A stretch of 64,000 nucleotides of DNA from Apodemus sylvaticus. Lineage: Eukaryota; Chordata; Mammalia; Rodentia; Muridae. The notes under the pieces are model-generated. The model had not been told where the DNA came from. It was given only the letters and a program-made list of their open reading frames with translations, and searched no databases. The stretch covers positions 27,702,827 to 27,766,826 of the forward strand of contig NC_067490.1 of NCBI RefSeq assembly GCF_947179515.1, given 5' to 3'. Below, piece by piece: positions 46,081-57,099 of the stretch. Positions within the stretch are counted from its first letter, which is position 1. Every line of letters starts with the position of its first letter. Made by a program: the position numbers and the translations under genes.

Positions 46081-46215
46081 ACCTAGCCAAGGTGGACTGC
46101 ACCTTTCCTCCCGGCACTCAGGAGGTGCAGGCAGGTAGACAGAAGTTCAAAGTCATCCTTGGTTAGAGAGAGAGAAAGTCCAAGGTCAGCCTGGGCTGTA
46201 TGAAACCCTGACTGA
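46081..46215 (+). mobile_element. Old B1-type SINE
   Basis: CCTAGCCAAGGTGGACTGCA, CTCCCGGCACTCAGGAGGTG and AGGTCAGCCTGGGCTGTATG. A CAA run (46060-46078) precedes it. Confidence 0.65.
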
Positions 46216-46751
46216 AAATGAGCTGCAGGAAAGTATAATGAAATTCTATTTCTTTAAAATAATACATATAAACAATGACTCTTGGTGGCTTTTACTCTGG
46301 GAAGGAACACTAGGAAATTAGGGGTAGCAGGTTAATTTTTATTTTATTCATTTAAAAAAAATTAAAAAAACCAAAAAGGTTTATCTGCGAAGGGAGAGAA
46401 CAATTTATAAACAGTGATGCTGGCATGTGAAGATATAACATCTAACCTCACGATGCCAAGGGCCGGCCTTGGCTTGGAGAGGGTTCTTGAGAAGGGGTGT
46501 TTGGGAGTGGTGACAGAAAGGAATTGAAGACAAAAGATGGGGTGCAAGCCTTGTAGTCTGCTCAAGATGGCTCCCTAGACAGCTCTGCACATAGCTCTTG
46601 GCTCTGTAAGTCTGGTCAGTGGAGCTCTCTGCTCGAGACAGCTCTCTCGTGCTAGAAGAAAATTCTAAAAGCTCTCTGGATAACTCATGGGTTTTCTAAC
46701 CAAAGTCAGCACGGCTGCTAGAAAAAAAATTCTAAAAGAGCTGTGTTTGCA

Positions 46752-46924
46752 GCCAGGTGGTGGTGGCGCACACCTGTAATCCCAGCACTCTGGGAGGCAG
46801 AGGCAGGCGGATTTCTGAGTTTGAGGCCAGCCTGGTCTACAGAGTGAGTTCCAGGACAGCCAGGGGCTACACAGAGAAACCCTGTCTCAAAACAAACAAA
46901 CAAACAAACAAACAAACAAAAAAA
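46752..46924 (+). mobile_element. B1 SINE, left arm of an inverted pair
   Basis: GGTGGTGGCGCACACCTGTA, TTTGAGGCCAGCCTGGTCTA and GAGAAACCCTGTCTCAAAAC, ending in CAAA repeats. Confidence 0.94.
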
Positions 46925-46945
46925 ACTCATTAGCTCCTTGATTCT

Positions 46946-47080
46946 TTTTTTTTTTTTTTTTTTTTTGGTTTTTTCCAAGACAGGGCTTCTCTGTGTAGCC
47001 CTGGCTGTCCAAACTCAGAAATCCGCCTGCCTCTGTCTCCCAAGTGCTAGGGTTAAAGGCATGAGCCACTATTGCCTGGA
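46946..47080 (-). mobile_element. B1 SINE, right arm of an inverted pair
   Basis: A T22 run, then AGACAGGGCTTCTCTGTGTA, CCTGCCTCTGTCTCCCAAGT and GGCATGAGCCACTATTGCCT. It faces the plus-strand B1 about 20 bases away. Confidence 0.93.
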
Positions 47081-48405
47081 AGCCCCTTGATTCTTAGAAG
47101 ACAGCAAGCAAAGTTTTTCTTAAAAAAACAAGTTCAGAGCTCTGTCTCCCAGGCTGACCTTGACCTCAGGAATTAGCTTTCCGACAAGCTGGCTCATAAT
47201 GTAGCTGCCTCTGTTCTTTTAGATCTGTGAAGTCCCTCATGTAATTCATATTGCATATTTATATTTTGCATAATTGAGAAATTATGTATTTTTGAACTCA
47301 TGTTTTCAGACTTCTTTTTCACAGCCTTAAGGTTTGTCCTGAAGGTCACAGCAGTTTGCCATTCTTGTTAAGGACATAGAGATACCCTCACCTCACCTCC
47401 CGCCTTACACCTAGCAACCATCAACACTGTGGAGGCCCACGCCTTGTTGGCTCAGTTCAGGGGCAGGAAACCACGTCACACCGTCCCTTCCAAATGGCTA
47501 TGCAGGACTCCGGCACCAAAACATACAAACACAACTCTCCCATTTGCCAGTTCTCAGCAGCCAGGCTATAGACACTTCTTTTTCTGTTTTGCTTTTATTT
47601 TTTAATGTATTTGTTTCTTTAACCATGGAGATCAGAGAATAACTTGAGAAGTTGGTTCTCTCCTTCCACCCCATGGGGCCCAGGGAGTTTGCTGCAGTCT
47701 AGGCCTTGAATTCACAGTGGAGCTAAGAATGACCTTGAACTCCACCTTGGCCTCCCTCCAGAGAGAGGAGAACACAGGAGTGTGCCACTGCGCCCAGCAG
47801 AATCCTTTTAAGCATGTATTTAGATATGCTTTTGAATCTGACAGGGATATTATTAGATTTCCAAATCTGCATCACCCTTGTACCCCTGGCATGAACTAGC
47901 TCAGCCATCTCGCTACCCTCCACCCTAGGAAAAATGCCCATTCAAGCAGATTTTACTTTTTTGCATCCAATTATTGATTCCCAGTGCCACTGCTCTGATG
48001 TGGGCCGTCTTGCTTCTCCAAACTACTCTGATGGCTCCTAAAGGTCTGGCTCCTGGTCCTATGGAAATGGCTCCTGGCCCTGGCTCTCCCTTACAGTTAT
48101 GTGTACAGCACAGGACTTCTTTAAATGCATAGAAAGCCATGTCGGGCAAAATGGCATCTTTAAAGAATGGTGTCTGTACAAGACCCAGTCAGCCCCATTC
48201 TACCACGGAGGGAGAAGAAGGGCTCAGGAGCCCCGCCCTGACTGAGGAGCCCTAGACAGCTGATGGTCACTGGAGAAGGGAGAGTCAGAGCTCTGGTAAC
48301 GTGTAGCTAACGACAAGTTGGCCATGCTCCAGAGGACAGCCCTACACCCAGGAGTCTGTGGGTAGCATAAACTGGACTACTGGGTTATTTTTAAGAAAGA
48401 GCAGT

Positions 48406-48585
48406 GTGCTGGAGACATGGCTCAGTGATTAAGGGCACTGCTGCTTTTTCAGAGGATCCAGGTTCAATTCCCAGATCCCAGCGCCCAGCTCAGAACCATC
48501 TCTAACTCCAGTCCTAGAGGATCTGACTCCCCTTCTGATCTCTGAGGGCACCAGGCACACATGTGATATAAAAACATAGATACAA
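48406..48585 (+). mobile_element. B3/B2-type SINE
   Basis: GTGCTGGAGACATGGCTCAG, GGATCCAGGTTCAATTCCCA and GGGCACCAGGCACACATGTG are present. A B1 follows immediately. Confidence 0.82.
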
Positions 48586-48735
48586 GCCCAGCGGTGGTGG
48601 CGCACGCCTTTAGTCCCAGCACTTGGGAGGCAGAAGCAGGTGGATTTTTTTTTTGAGTTTGAGGCCAGCCTGGTCTACAGAGTGAGTTTCAGGACAGCCA
48701 GGGCTACACAGAGAAACCCTATCTCAAAGGAAAAA
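48586..48735 (+). mobile_element. B1 SINE with T-run expansion
   Basis: GGTGGCGCACGCCTTTAGTC and GTTTGAGGCCAGCCTGGTCT. The usual GGATTTCTGAG is replaced by GGA followed by a T10 run and GAG. Confidence 0.92.
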
Positions 48736-48879
48736 AAAACAAAAAACAAACAAAAAAAAAACAAGCAAAACACATACACACATATACAATACGTTTTTAA
48801 ATTTAAAGCTTTAAAAAAAAAGTAGACAGGAAGTAGGGGGAGAGGGCTGTGGAAAGGACAAGATCAAAAAATGTTAAAC

Positions 48880-49075
48880 AGCCGGACAGTGGTGGCACAC
48901 GCCTGTAGTCCCAGCATTCTGGGAGGCAGAGGCAGGAGGATTTCTGAGTTCGAGGCCAGCCTGGTCTACAGAGTGAGTTCCAGGACAGCCAGGGCTACAC
49001 AGAGAAACCCTGTCTCAAAAAACCAAAAAAAAAAAAAAAAAAAAAACAAAAAACAAAAAACAAAAAACAAAAAAG
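48880..49075 (+). mobile_element. B1 SINE with long A-rich tail
   Basis: GTGGCACACGCCTGTAGTCC, GAGTTCGAGGCCAGCCTGGT and GAAACCCTGTCTCAAAAAAC, then an A-rich tail with CAAAAAA repeats. GTTAAA flanks both sides. Confidence 0.93.
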
Positions 49076-49121
49076 TTAAATAAACTTTTCAAAGAATTAA
49101 CAAACGCTTTTGAATGGCTTC

Positions 49122-49450
49122 TGTGGTGGTCTGAATAGGAATGACCCCCATAGGCTGACAGGTTTGGATTCTTGGTCTTTAGGGAGAGGCACTACTTGAG
49201 AGGGATTACAAGGTGTGGCCTTTTTTAGAGGAAGTATGGGCTGTGAGGCCCAGTGGCTCTCTTCCTGCTGCCTTCAGATCGGGATGTAAGCTCTCAGCTA
49301 CACGCCTGCCTACGTGCCACCCTGCTCTCCCAATCGTGGAGATGACAGACTAACCTCTGAAGCTGTAAGGCAGCCCCAATAAGTGCTTTTCCTTTATGAG
49401 TGTTGCTGAGCCCGGTGTCTCTTCATAGCAGAAGAACACAGACTAACACA
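49122..49450 (+). mobile_element. ERVL-MaLR LTR (ORR1/MT-like)
   Basis: It begins TGTGGTGGTCTGAATAGGA and ends GACTAACACA, with the typical ORR1-like blocks AGGTGTGGCC, CTGTGAGGCC and CCCCAATAAG between. The 5-bp flanks GCTTC (49117-49121) and GCATC (49451-49455) match at four of five bases, consistent with an old target duplication. Length 329 bp is normal for this family. Confidence 0.82.
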
Positions 49451-49799
49451 GCATCCATTATTGAATACACAAATCTCTTACAGTTTACAATTTCCTGCAC
49501 AAATTCTTACAAGTGCTTTGTCATATTTATTCCTAATTATCTTGTAATTTTTGTTGCTATAATGAGTACACAGATTTTAGCTTTCAAATGATGCTTTCTG
49601 TTGGGTTAATAACTGTAATTATTATATTGACTTTATACAAACAACCTTATTAAACAAAAACAAAGCAAAACAAAACAAAAACCAGTCTTATGTAGCACTT
49701 TCTAGCCTGAGACCTCCCTATGGGCTTCAATTTCAGGAGAGACCCTGTCTCAAAAGCAAATTAATAAATGAAGTAGAGAACAGAGAAAGAAACCCTCTG

Positions 49800-49801
<2 letters not shown>

Positions 49802-49848
<47 letters not shown>

Positions 49849-50046
49849 CACATATAGACAGAGGCATGCACACACACACACATATCACACATAGACACAG
49901 GCATGCACATACACATATGACACATAGACACAGGCATGTATACATATACATCATACATAGACAGGGCATGCATGCACACACACATACACATCACGCACAC
50001 ACACACACACTACACATAGACACAGGTGCACACACACATATCACAC
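49802..50046 (+). repeat. Compound CA array with a recurring ACATAGACA(CA)GGCATG unit
   Basis: A pure CA run (about 49802-49848) continues into repeats of CACA stretches, ATAGACA and AGGCATG(C/T)A at roughly 40-60 base spacing, then further CA runs to about 50046. Confidence 0.9.
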
Positions 50047-50266
50047 ACTTTAAAAGGAGCCATGTCTTACTCCCATAGCAATTAGCACAACTCTAAATTT
50101 CCTTGGACAAAGGACATATTCCAGAAGGTCTGTAAGTTGACTTAAACTAGAGCTTTAGAATACATATGTCTCTTAGAAAGTATACATCTGGGAAGGGAGA
50201 ATTCGTAAGTCCTGAAATCACAGCTGTTACTCCTGGGGAGAAATGGGCAATAAAAGGTCAAAGTAG

Positions 50267-50465
50267 GGGCTGGAGAGATGGCTCAGCAGGTAAGAACACT
50301 AACTGCTCTTCCGAAGGTCCTGAGTTCAAATCCCAGCAACCACATGGTGGCTCACAACCATCCGTAATGAAATCAGATGCCCTCTTCTGGTGTGTCTGAA
50401 GACAGCTACAGTGTACTTACATATAACAATAAATAAATAAATCTTAAAAAAAAAAAAAGAAAAAA
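50267..50465 (+). mobile_element. Young B2 SINE with a 15-bp target duplication
   Basis: Starts GGGCTGGAGAGATGGCTCAG, contains the Pol III B-box-like GGTCCTGAGTTCAAATCC, and ends in an AATAAATAAATAAATCTT tail plus poly(A). The 15-bp flank AAAAGGTCAAAGTAG is identical at 50252-50266 and 50466-50480. High identity to the B2 consensus and the perfect duplication mark a recent insertion. Confidence 0.93.
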
Positions 50466-51495
50466 AAAAGGTCAAAGTAGAGCAGTAGAAGAGATGGGAA
50501 TGACTGAGAAATGTTCTTGAACGGACACGCTGGACTCAGTGCCAGTTGGCTGTTTAATTCACAAAGATTTGACAAGAAGTTGTTCACCAACTGTGTGAGA
50601 GCCGGCTTTGTGGGGACCTTCTGTGGGGACCGTTCTGATGAGCTGGCCAAGGAGCCCTGAGCTCTCTATCAGTGAGGGGATGACCCAGTGTGAGAGCTGT
50701 CTTCAAAAGAAACTTAGTTCTGTGGTCTGATTTTTTCCATTCTCACACCTGCATCTATCTCTGCAGATGAGGACCTAGAGAGGCAAGGGTCAGAGCAGTA
50801 CCACGAAGGGAAACGCAGTGAAAACACTCACGGCAGAAAGCACGCCGTTCTTTCTGAGCTCCTTTCTTCTCCCCTCCCCTGTCGGAAGCCGACAAGAACA
50901 GAGGAAGTCCTAACTGTCTGGTCTCGGCCACGTGTGCCTTAAACAGAACTGAAGTAGACATGAGAACGTTTCATTATTGTGCAGAATCAAACATCATAAT
51001 CTCACGCAATTTCCCGTGTGTCTTCCTGTCTCACAACACTGAGTTTGGAGATCGTGTCTGCATACCAGCCTCTACCTTATGTGGGTACTGCGAAGGTCAC
51101 AGGAAGATAGTATATGTGTGCAGTCCTGGGGATCAGACCCAGGCCCTTGACAGTATTACACATGAGCTCTACCACGGTTCCATTCTGGCCTGGCACACTA
51201 AATGGTAACCAAAATTTAACCATACTTTCTCCAGAATGACAGCTTTAGGTGTCAGAGGCAGGAATTTCATACTACAAGCTCTTCTGTGTATTCTGTGGAG
51301 TCCTGGGACATAGGGGGTCATGAGGTCAAAACTATTTTTATCACTGCAGGGGCTGTGTGTGGCACACGTGCAGGTCAGATGACAACGCTCTGAAGCTGTG
51401 TATCTTCCACACTCGCATGAGTTCAGGCTGCTGGGATTGAACGTCAAGCACCTAGACCTCCTCAACTGTTGGGGTGGCCTCAAGAACAATGGGAA

Positions 51496-51688
51496 GCCGG
51501 GCAGTGGTGGCGCACACCTGAAATCTCAGAACTCTGGGAGGCAGAGACGGGCGGATTTCTGAGTTCGAGGCCAGCCTGGTCTACAGAGTGAGTTCCAGGA
51601 CACCCAGGGCTACACAGAGAAACCCTGTCTCAAAAAAAACCAAATCCAAAAAAAAAAAAACAAACAAAAAAGCAAACAAACAAACAAA
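51496..51688 (+). mobile_element. B1 SINE with 14-bp target duplication
   Basis: GCCGGGCAGTGGTGGCGCAC begins the element. AAGAACAATGGGAA (51482-51495) and AAGAACAGTGGGAA (51689-51702) flank it with one mismatch. The tail is CAAACAAA-type. Confidence 0.93.
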
Positions 51689-52307
51689 AAGAACAGTGGG
51701 AAAACATTAGCTGGAGCATGGCTCAGAGGTAGAGCACATGTCGGCCATGGTGTGACATATTATTGCTGCTTTGACTGGATGACATTTGCCATCAGGGTAC
51801 AAGAGCAACAGTGCAGCCCAGCATAGTCACATGACCCTGAAATCCCCGTACTTAGAAGGCTGAGGCACGAGGACTTAGAGTCTCAAACTAATGCAAAAAG
51901 CAATGCTGCACAGAACTGGGGACCCTCAGCACAGAGACTGTGGCAGCACCTGGCTATTTTACTAGTAACAGTCTTCACTAAACATTTGCAGCTTGAAAAA
52001 GCCGACACCGTTTACCCTTGAATTTTGCTCCGTGAGCACACATCCTTTCACAGTCTTGTGGTGAAACTGCCATTCTGTATGGAGCACTTGGCCGCAGGCA
52101 CCCTAAGTGATGGCTGTCTGGAGGAGCTGGCGCCCAGCCATCTGTCCGCCCGGCACCACTTGTACCGGAGCGCACTGACAGGCAGGCCATGGCTGGTCAG
52201 ACTCTGCTGCTTCTTTTCCTTTTCTCTGTTGGGTTTTTTTGTTTTGTTTTGGTTTTTTGTTTCTTTTTTTGTTGTTTTTTGTTTTTTTTGTTTTTTTGTT
52301 TTTTTTT

Positions 52308-52440
52308 GAGACAGGCCCTCATTCTGCAGGCTTGACTGTCCTTAAACTCACTCTGTAGACCAGGTTAGCCCAAACTCACAAAGATCTGCCTGCCTCTGCC
52401 TCCTGAGTGCTGGGATCAGGAATGTGGGCCACTCCTGACT
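52308..52440 (-). mobile_element. B1 SINE with long T/G-rich tail
   Basis: GAGACAGGCCCTCATTCTGC, CTCTGTAGACCAGGTTAGCC and CTGCCTCTGCCTCCTGAGTG. The T-rich tract with scattered G at about 52215-52308 is its complementary A-rich tail. Confidence 0.88.
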
Positions 52441-52719
52441 TTCGCAGATATTTTTTCTTTAAAGAGAATTTAAAGGAAAACAATCAGCATTCTTTGCCAA
52501 TAATAAAATTTGAACTTTCAGATGAAAATTAGCAATTTAAAGAATTATATAGTAGCCATCATGGACTTCACAACTTCATAGTGCTTAAAGATTTTGATAA
52601 CAGTAGTAACACTAGCACTTATTTTAAAAACAGCAACAAAATAAAATGTAGAAGACTTTTATAATTTAGCAAACCATGATTTTCTTCTACCTTTTTGAGG
52701 GAGGATTTTTTGTTGTTGT

Positions 52720-52930
52720 TGTTAAGACAAGGACTCATGTAGCTCAAACTAAGCCAAAATTCACTATGTAGCTGAAGATGATCACGAGTCCATCCCTAAG
52801 CCTCTGCTTGTACCTCCTAAATGGTGGAATTTTAAGCATGAACTATTATCCTGATTGAAGCCTTTTCTTCTTTTCAGCCCCAGGTCCTCACACTAGGCCA
52901 GGACTCTACCACTGAGCTGTACTTCCAGCC
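52720..52930 (-). mobile_element. Old B1-type SINE followed by an ID-like fragment
   Basis: AGACAAGGACTCATGTAGCT and CTCCTAAATGGTGGAATTTT are diverged reverse B1 blocks; ACTCTACCACTGAGCTGTAC is the reverse complement of an ID/tRNA-like head. Confidence 0.6.
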
Positions 52931-52994
52931 CCAAACTATTTTCTAAAAGAGAAAGGTTACAAAAACTGTATGTGGGTTAAAGATCTCATCAAAA

Positions 52995-53055
52995 TGTGTG
53001 TGGGGGGGTATGTGGGGGGGGGGTGTGTAGGGGGTGTGTGTGGGGTGTATTCCGG

Positions 53056-53090
<35 letters not shown>

Positions 53091-53110
53091 TGTGTGGTGG
53101 TGGTGGTGGC
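52995..53110 (+). repeat. TG/GGGGTG low-complexity array
   Basis: GTGTGGGGGGGT stretches, then a (TG) run at about 53056-53095 and GGTGGTGGTGG with AGCGGCGG. It is strongly G-rich on the plus strand. Confidence 0.88.
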
Positions 53111-53379
53111 AGCGGCGGTGGCGGCATAGGAACACTGCCTGCGGGTCATGGAGACAGTGACTCTCACTCACTGACCTGGAGTTCACCATTTGATTAGGAT
53201 GCTGGCCAGTGGGTGGGATTCTTCCCTTCTCTGCCTCCCAGCTCTGGGTTGCAGGCGTGATACCACACTCAGCACTATCTGGGTGCTGGGGACCAAACTC
53301 TGGCCTCATGTTGCACAGCAAGCATTTTACTAAGCTATCTACCCAGCCTCTAGAATTGCTGTTGTTGCTGTTTTACAAG

Positions 53380-53442
53380 ACAGGGTTTCTCTGGGTAGCT
53401 CTGGCTGTTCTGGCAATCTGTAGACCAGGCTGGACCATGCAC
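53380..53442 (-). mobile_element. B1 fragment
   Basis: AAGACAGGGTTTCTCTGGGT and CTGTAGACCAGGCTGGACCA, only the first half of a reverse B1. Confidence 0.75.
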
Positions 53443-53539
53443 CTTAATCCTACTCATCTCCCTGTCCCTAATATCTACCCTCTGCCCTTACAACCTCCCT
53501 CCCAAAAGGAAATAAAAAACAAAAAACAGAAATCTGTCC

Positions 53540-53760
53540 TAGCTGGGCAGTGGTGGTGCACTGGTGCACGCCTTTAATCCCAGCACTTGGGAGGCAGAGG
53601 CAGGCAGATTTCTGAGTTCAAGGCCAGCCTGGTCTACAGGGTGAGTTCCAGGACAGCCAGGGCTACACAGAAGAAACCCTGTCTCGAAAAAACAAATCCA
53701 AAAAAACAAACCAAAAAAAAAAAAAAAAAAGAAAGAAAGAAAGAAAGAAAGAAAGAGAAA
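53540..53760 (+). mobile_element. B1 SINE with a GAAA-rich tail and 12-bp target duplication
   Basis: AGCTGGGCAGTGGTGGTGCA, GGCAGATTTCTGAGTTCAAG and GAAACCCTGTCTCGAAAAAA. AGAAATCTGTCC is identical at 53528-53539 and 53761-53772. The tail has grown a GAAA repeat. Confidence 0.94.
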
Positions 53761-54581
53761 AGAAATCTGTCCCACAGTACAGCCTTCCGTCCACACGTGT
53801 GTATAAAGCAGAGGCTTCTGCTACGCTCTCAATGCTGGTCCCTCTCAGGGACTCCTTCAGATATCCTGTTGCTGCCCTGGGTCACAGAGAGCCCGTAGTT
53901 TTGGCTCTGCGGGACCAGCCCCTCACAGGCTCCAGCAGTTCACAGATGGGACAGATGCTGGGCTTGGCTCCTACAAAGCCCTGGATCTAGGACTGGATGG
54001 TATCTGAGTTGTTCACCACCAACTTTCCCATGCTCCCCCGTTGCCCAGGTGATGATTAGGGACCAAATCTTCAGCACTGCCACAGCTAGGGACAGCGCTA
54101 CCATTATTTTTAAAGATGTTAACGTACACTTAATCTCTAAGGTTTAATTTCAATAAACATTAATAATTATTAAATAATTAATGTAATATTTATATATTAT
54201 TATCATTATAATATATTAATGATTAAGTACTGATAGATACAATCCAGAACAAAAGCTCTCTGAAGTGTCCTAACTTTTAAGAATTTGAAGCGATTGTCAA
54301 AGTTTTACTATCTTCTATCTTAGTTCATTCACTGTTGGAAAATAACCTCCTCCGTTCATAGCAGAATTACAATAACCCAAAGGCATTTAAACAGTTACAT
54401 CCTAGAACACAGATAAAGCATCCATGTCAGGTATCAAGTTCCAAGTTCCAGCCTGCTATCACTGTATGGGGATGCCTCTGTACTTTGTAAAGGAGGCAAT
54501 GTTAAAGAGCAATGTGTCCTTGGATTTAAAGTAATTTCATTAGTATGATCATATGCTAAGGATCAAAGAGACGACTGAGTC

Positions 54582-54780
54582 GGGGGCTGGAGAGACGGCT
54601 CACTGGTTAGCAGCACCAGACACTCTCTTACAAAGGACATAGATTTGGCTCCCAGCACCTCCATGGCAGTTCACAAGCATCCATAACTCCAATTCCAGAG
54701 AGATCCAATGCCTCTGACCTCTGCAGACACCAGGGGAACTGAGATGCATGCAAGCAAAACATTCACAAAATAAAAGTAAA
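54582..54780 (+). mobile_element. B3-type SINE
   Basis: CGGGGGCTGGAGAGACGGCT, TTTGGCTCCCAGCACCTCCA and CTGACCTCTGCAGACACCAG, ending in ACAAAATAAAAGTAAA. A second, more decayed SINE-like block with GCTTGATCCCTGGGACCCA lies at about 54790-54950. Confidence 0.8.
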
Positions 54781-55070
54781 GAGATGGTCAAACACAGGAG
54801 CCTGCCTCCCACTGCCACGCCTGACCCACGCCCAGGGCTTGATCCCTGGGACCCACAAAGCACACAAAGGAAACACACTCCTGCGAATTGTTCTCTGTCC
54901 ATATGCATGTCCACACAGATACACAATAAATACATGTAACAAAAACAGTTTTCAAAAAAAGATAAAGGCAATGGCTTGAATTCTAGACTGAGAGTCTCTG
55001 GTCTCTGATGTTTGGATGATGTTACCACACTGATGTTAGCACATGCCAAGGGATGTTCTTAAGTTTTACT

Positions 55071-55206
55071 TTTTTCAAGACATGATTCTCTGTGTAGCCC
55101 TGGCGTCCTGGACTCACTCTGTAGACCAAGCCGGCTCAAATTCCGAAATCCACCTGCCTCTGCCTCCAGACTGCTGGGATTAAAGGTGTGCGCCACCATA
55201 AGCCGG
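55071..55206 (-). mobile_element. B1 SINE
   Basis: GATTCTCTGTGTAGCCCTGG, CACTCTGTAGACCAAGCCGG and GCTGGGATTAAAGGTGTGCG. It sits about 400 bases from the Ascc1 exon at 55603. Confidence 0.9.
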
Positions 55207-55602
55207 TTTGTTCTTCACATTTCATGTAGTGTTATCTTAACAATTCCATGACAGTTGGATTGTTATTCCCATGTTGTCCGCTATTCACCAATCACCATCG
55301 GAACCTGCCTGCTTACATCCAAGTATGCTGAAAAACACAACCTACTTCAATAAAGAACTGACTGTTCGGATCAACACTCCCTATTCCAAGAGTCTTTTAG
55401 GCTGGTAGTCACGACCTGTCCTCTCTGACTGTGTGAGCACTCCTGCTTTAATGAACAAAGAGCCGGGCCCGCTGGTGCAAACATGTGACCCTAGGGCTTG
55501 GAAGGCTGGGGCAGAAAAGGGTTGAGCTTGAGGTGATGCCTTGCAAACCCCGAAGGCCCCCAACTTCTGAGACCTCTCAGATTTAGCACACCTAAAACCC
55601 AC

Positions 55603-55722
55603 CTGTTGGAGCCGTCCTTCATGTGCACCTTGGCATAAAGAACATCCACCATAGCAGGGTCGTCATTCATGTATTCGATCCCCGCCATCTCTACTTCCAG
55701 GGGTTTGCCTCCAGAAATGTCA
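55603..55722 (-). CDS. Ascc1: Ascc1 internal exon encoding DISGGKPLEVEMAGIEYMND...
   Basis: The minus strand has a CTTTGGCAG acceptor before 55722 and a GTGGGT donor at 55602-55597. One base completes a split Asn codon, 39 codons follow (DISGGKPLEVEMAGIEYMND then DPAMVDVLYAKVHMKDGSN), and two bases begin an Arg codon finished by the exon at 43233. This matches ASCC1 between its two HxT motifs. The upstream exons, which encode the KH domain and the first HxT motif, were not found up to 64000, so the next intron is longer than 8.2 kb. The donor GTGGGT is weaker than the others but acceptable. Confidence 0.96.
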
Positions 55723-56294
55723 CTGCCAAAGAAAAGACAGTAGGTTTTTAGGCTGTGTAAGAGAAGGACCTGCAATATTGTGAAAGATGGTTAATATGCA
55801 TGGTCAAGTTGTACAAGAACTGACTTGTGGGGTTGTTGTTGTTTCCAGCAACACAGTCTAGCTATCCTAGTTTAAAGATAATATATGTCCGATGCCCACA
55901 GCTGTGAATACAGAAGAGTATCTGCAGCACCATACCATGTCCCGTCAATACTCAGGATGAGCTCTAAGGGATGGCATGATTGGCAACACCATTCCAGGTG
56001 CTGGCCCTTCTCTCTTCATCACTTCTTCAAGTTACAAGAAGCAAGATGTGCACACCAAGAACACATCCCCAGGAGCACCCAGAACATTAATGAAAAGCCT
56101 CCTCAGACTCATCTGCAAGCGAGTCCCTTCCTAGGGAACACCGCAAGGGAAGGTCGGCACAGACAACCACAGCTGCTGGACCAAGTCACTGCTTGGGATT
56201 TTGTTTGGGGTGCGCTTAAAGCAATATTTGAATCTATTAAGAAAAACCTTCCATATAGATTTACGCAGGGGCATTAAAGGAGAGAGGGGGGAAG

Positions 56295-56570
56295 AGGGTC
56301 AGGCAGGTTTAGGACAATGACAGTACACACTACAATATGGAGGGTCAGGCAGGTTTAGGACAATGACAGTACACACTACAATATGGAGGGTCAGGCAGGT
56401 TTAGGACAATGACAGTACACACTACAATATGGAGGGTCAGGCAGGTTTAGGACAATGACAGTACACACTACAATATGGAGGGTCAGGCAGGTTTAGGACA
56501 ATGATAGTACACACTACAATATGGAGGGTCAGGCAGGTTTAGGACAATGACAGTACACACTACAATATGG
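56295..56570 (+). repeat. 46-bp x 6 minisatellite
   Basis: Six units beginning AGGGTCAGGCAGGTTTAGGA fill exactly 276 bases. Only one difference is seen, CAATGATAG for CAATGACAG in unit 5. It begins just after a purine-rich lead-in and ends before GCGCAACCTT. Confidence 0.96.
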
Positions 56571-56649
56571 GCGCAACCTTCTCAAGAGGAGTTACCCTGT
56601 ATCTTAATAAACCCCATATATGAATTTGACGGCTTCTGAACTTACACTG

Positions 56650-57099
56650 TGTCTTAGTTACTTTTCTATTGCCATGACAAACACCATGACCAAGCAACTT
56701 TAAAAAGGAAACATTTAACTTGGAGCTCACGGTCCTAGCATGTTAGTCCATGACCAACGTGGTGAGCATGGCAGCAGCAGGCATGGAGCTAAGACAGCAG
56801 CGGAGCACCCATCTCAATCCACAAGCACGAGGCAGAGAGCACTGACTAGAACAGCAGGGCCGCCCCCAGTGACACACCCCTCCAACAATTCTACCCTCTA
56901 GGGGCCAAGCAGTTAAGCATGTGAGCCATTCTATATCTTAACTGGAAGGCAGCCAGGAGAAGAACCACTCTGGCCAGACTTGAGCATATATATGAGATCT
57001 CAAAGCCCACCCCCACAGGAAACTATACCTTCTCCAATAAGGCCACACCTCCTAAAATAGTGTCACTTCCCATGGTCCAAGCATATTCAAACTACCACA
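56650..57099 (-). mobile_element. ERVL-MaLR-type LTR, antisense to the plus strand
   Basis: The plus strand starts TGTCTTAGTTACTTTTCTAT and ends CAAACTACCACA, the reverse complement of a TGTGGTAG...AAGACA MaLR LTR. Internal blocks ACACCATGACCAAGCAACT and GGCCACACCTCCTA are diagnostic. At 450 bp it is longer than an ORR1 consensus and may be an MT-like or internally expanded copy. It shares orientation with Ascc1. Confidence 0.75.

Larger units (their letters stand above)
43234..55602 (-). other. Ascc1: Ascc1 intron, 12.4 kb
   Basis: Bounded by GTGGGT (55602) and CACTGCAG (43234). It is very SINE-rich, with at least ten B1 and several B2/B3 copies, a MaLR LTR, two long CA/TG arrays and a long hairpin at 45762-45824. 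Unique stretches with nothing recognised: 43600-44230, 44620-45750, 46220-46740, 47090-48400, 49455-49800, 50485-51480, 51750-52210, 53765-54110, 54245-54580 and 55210-55600. Confidence 0.9.

Noticed and set aside
54110..54240. AT-rich, partly palindromic stretch (TAATAATTATTAAATAATTA and similar)
   Set aside because: Pairing is what AT-rich sequence gives by chance; no clean arms of useful length were found.
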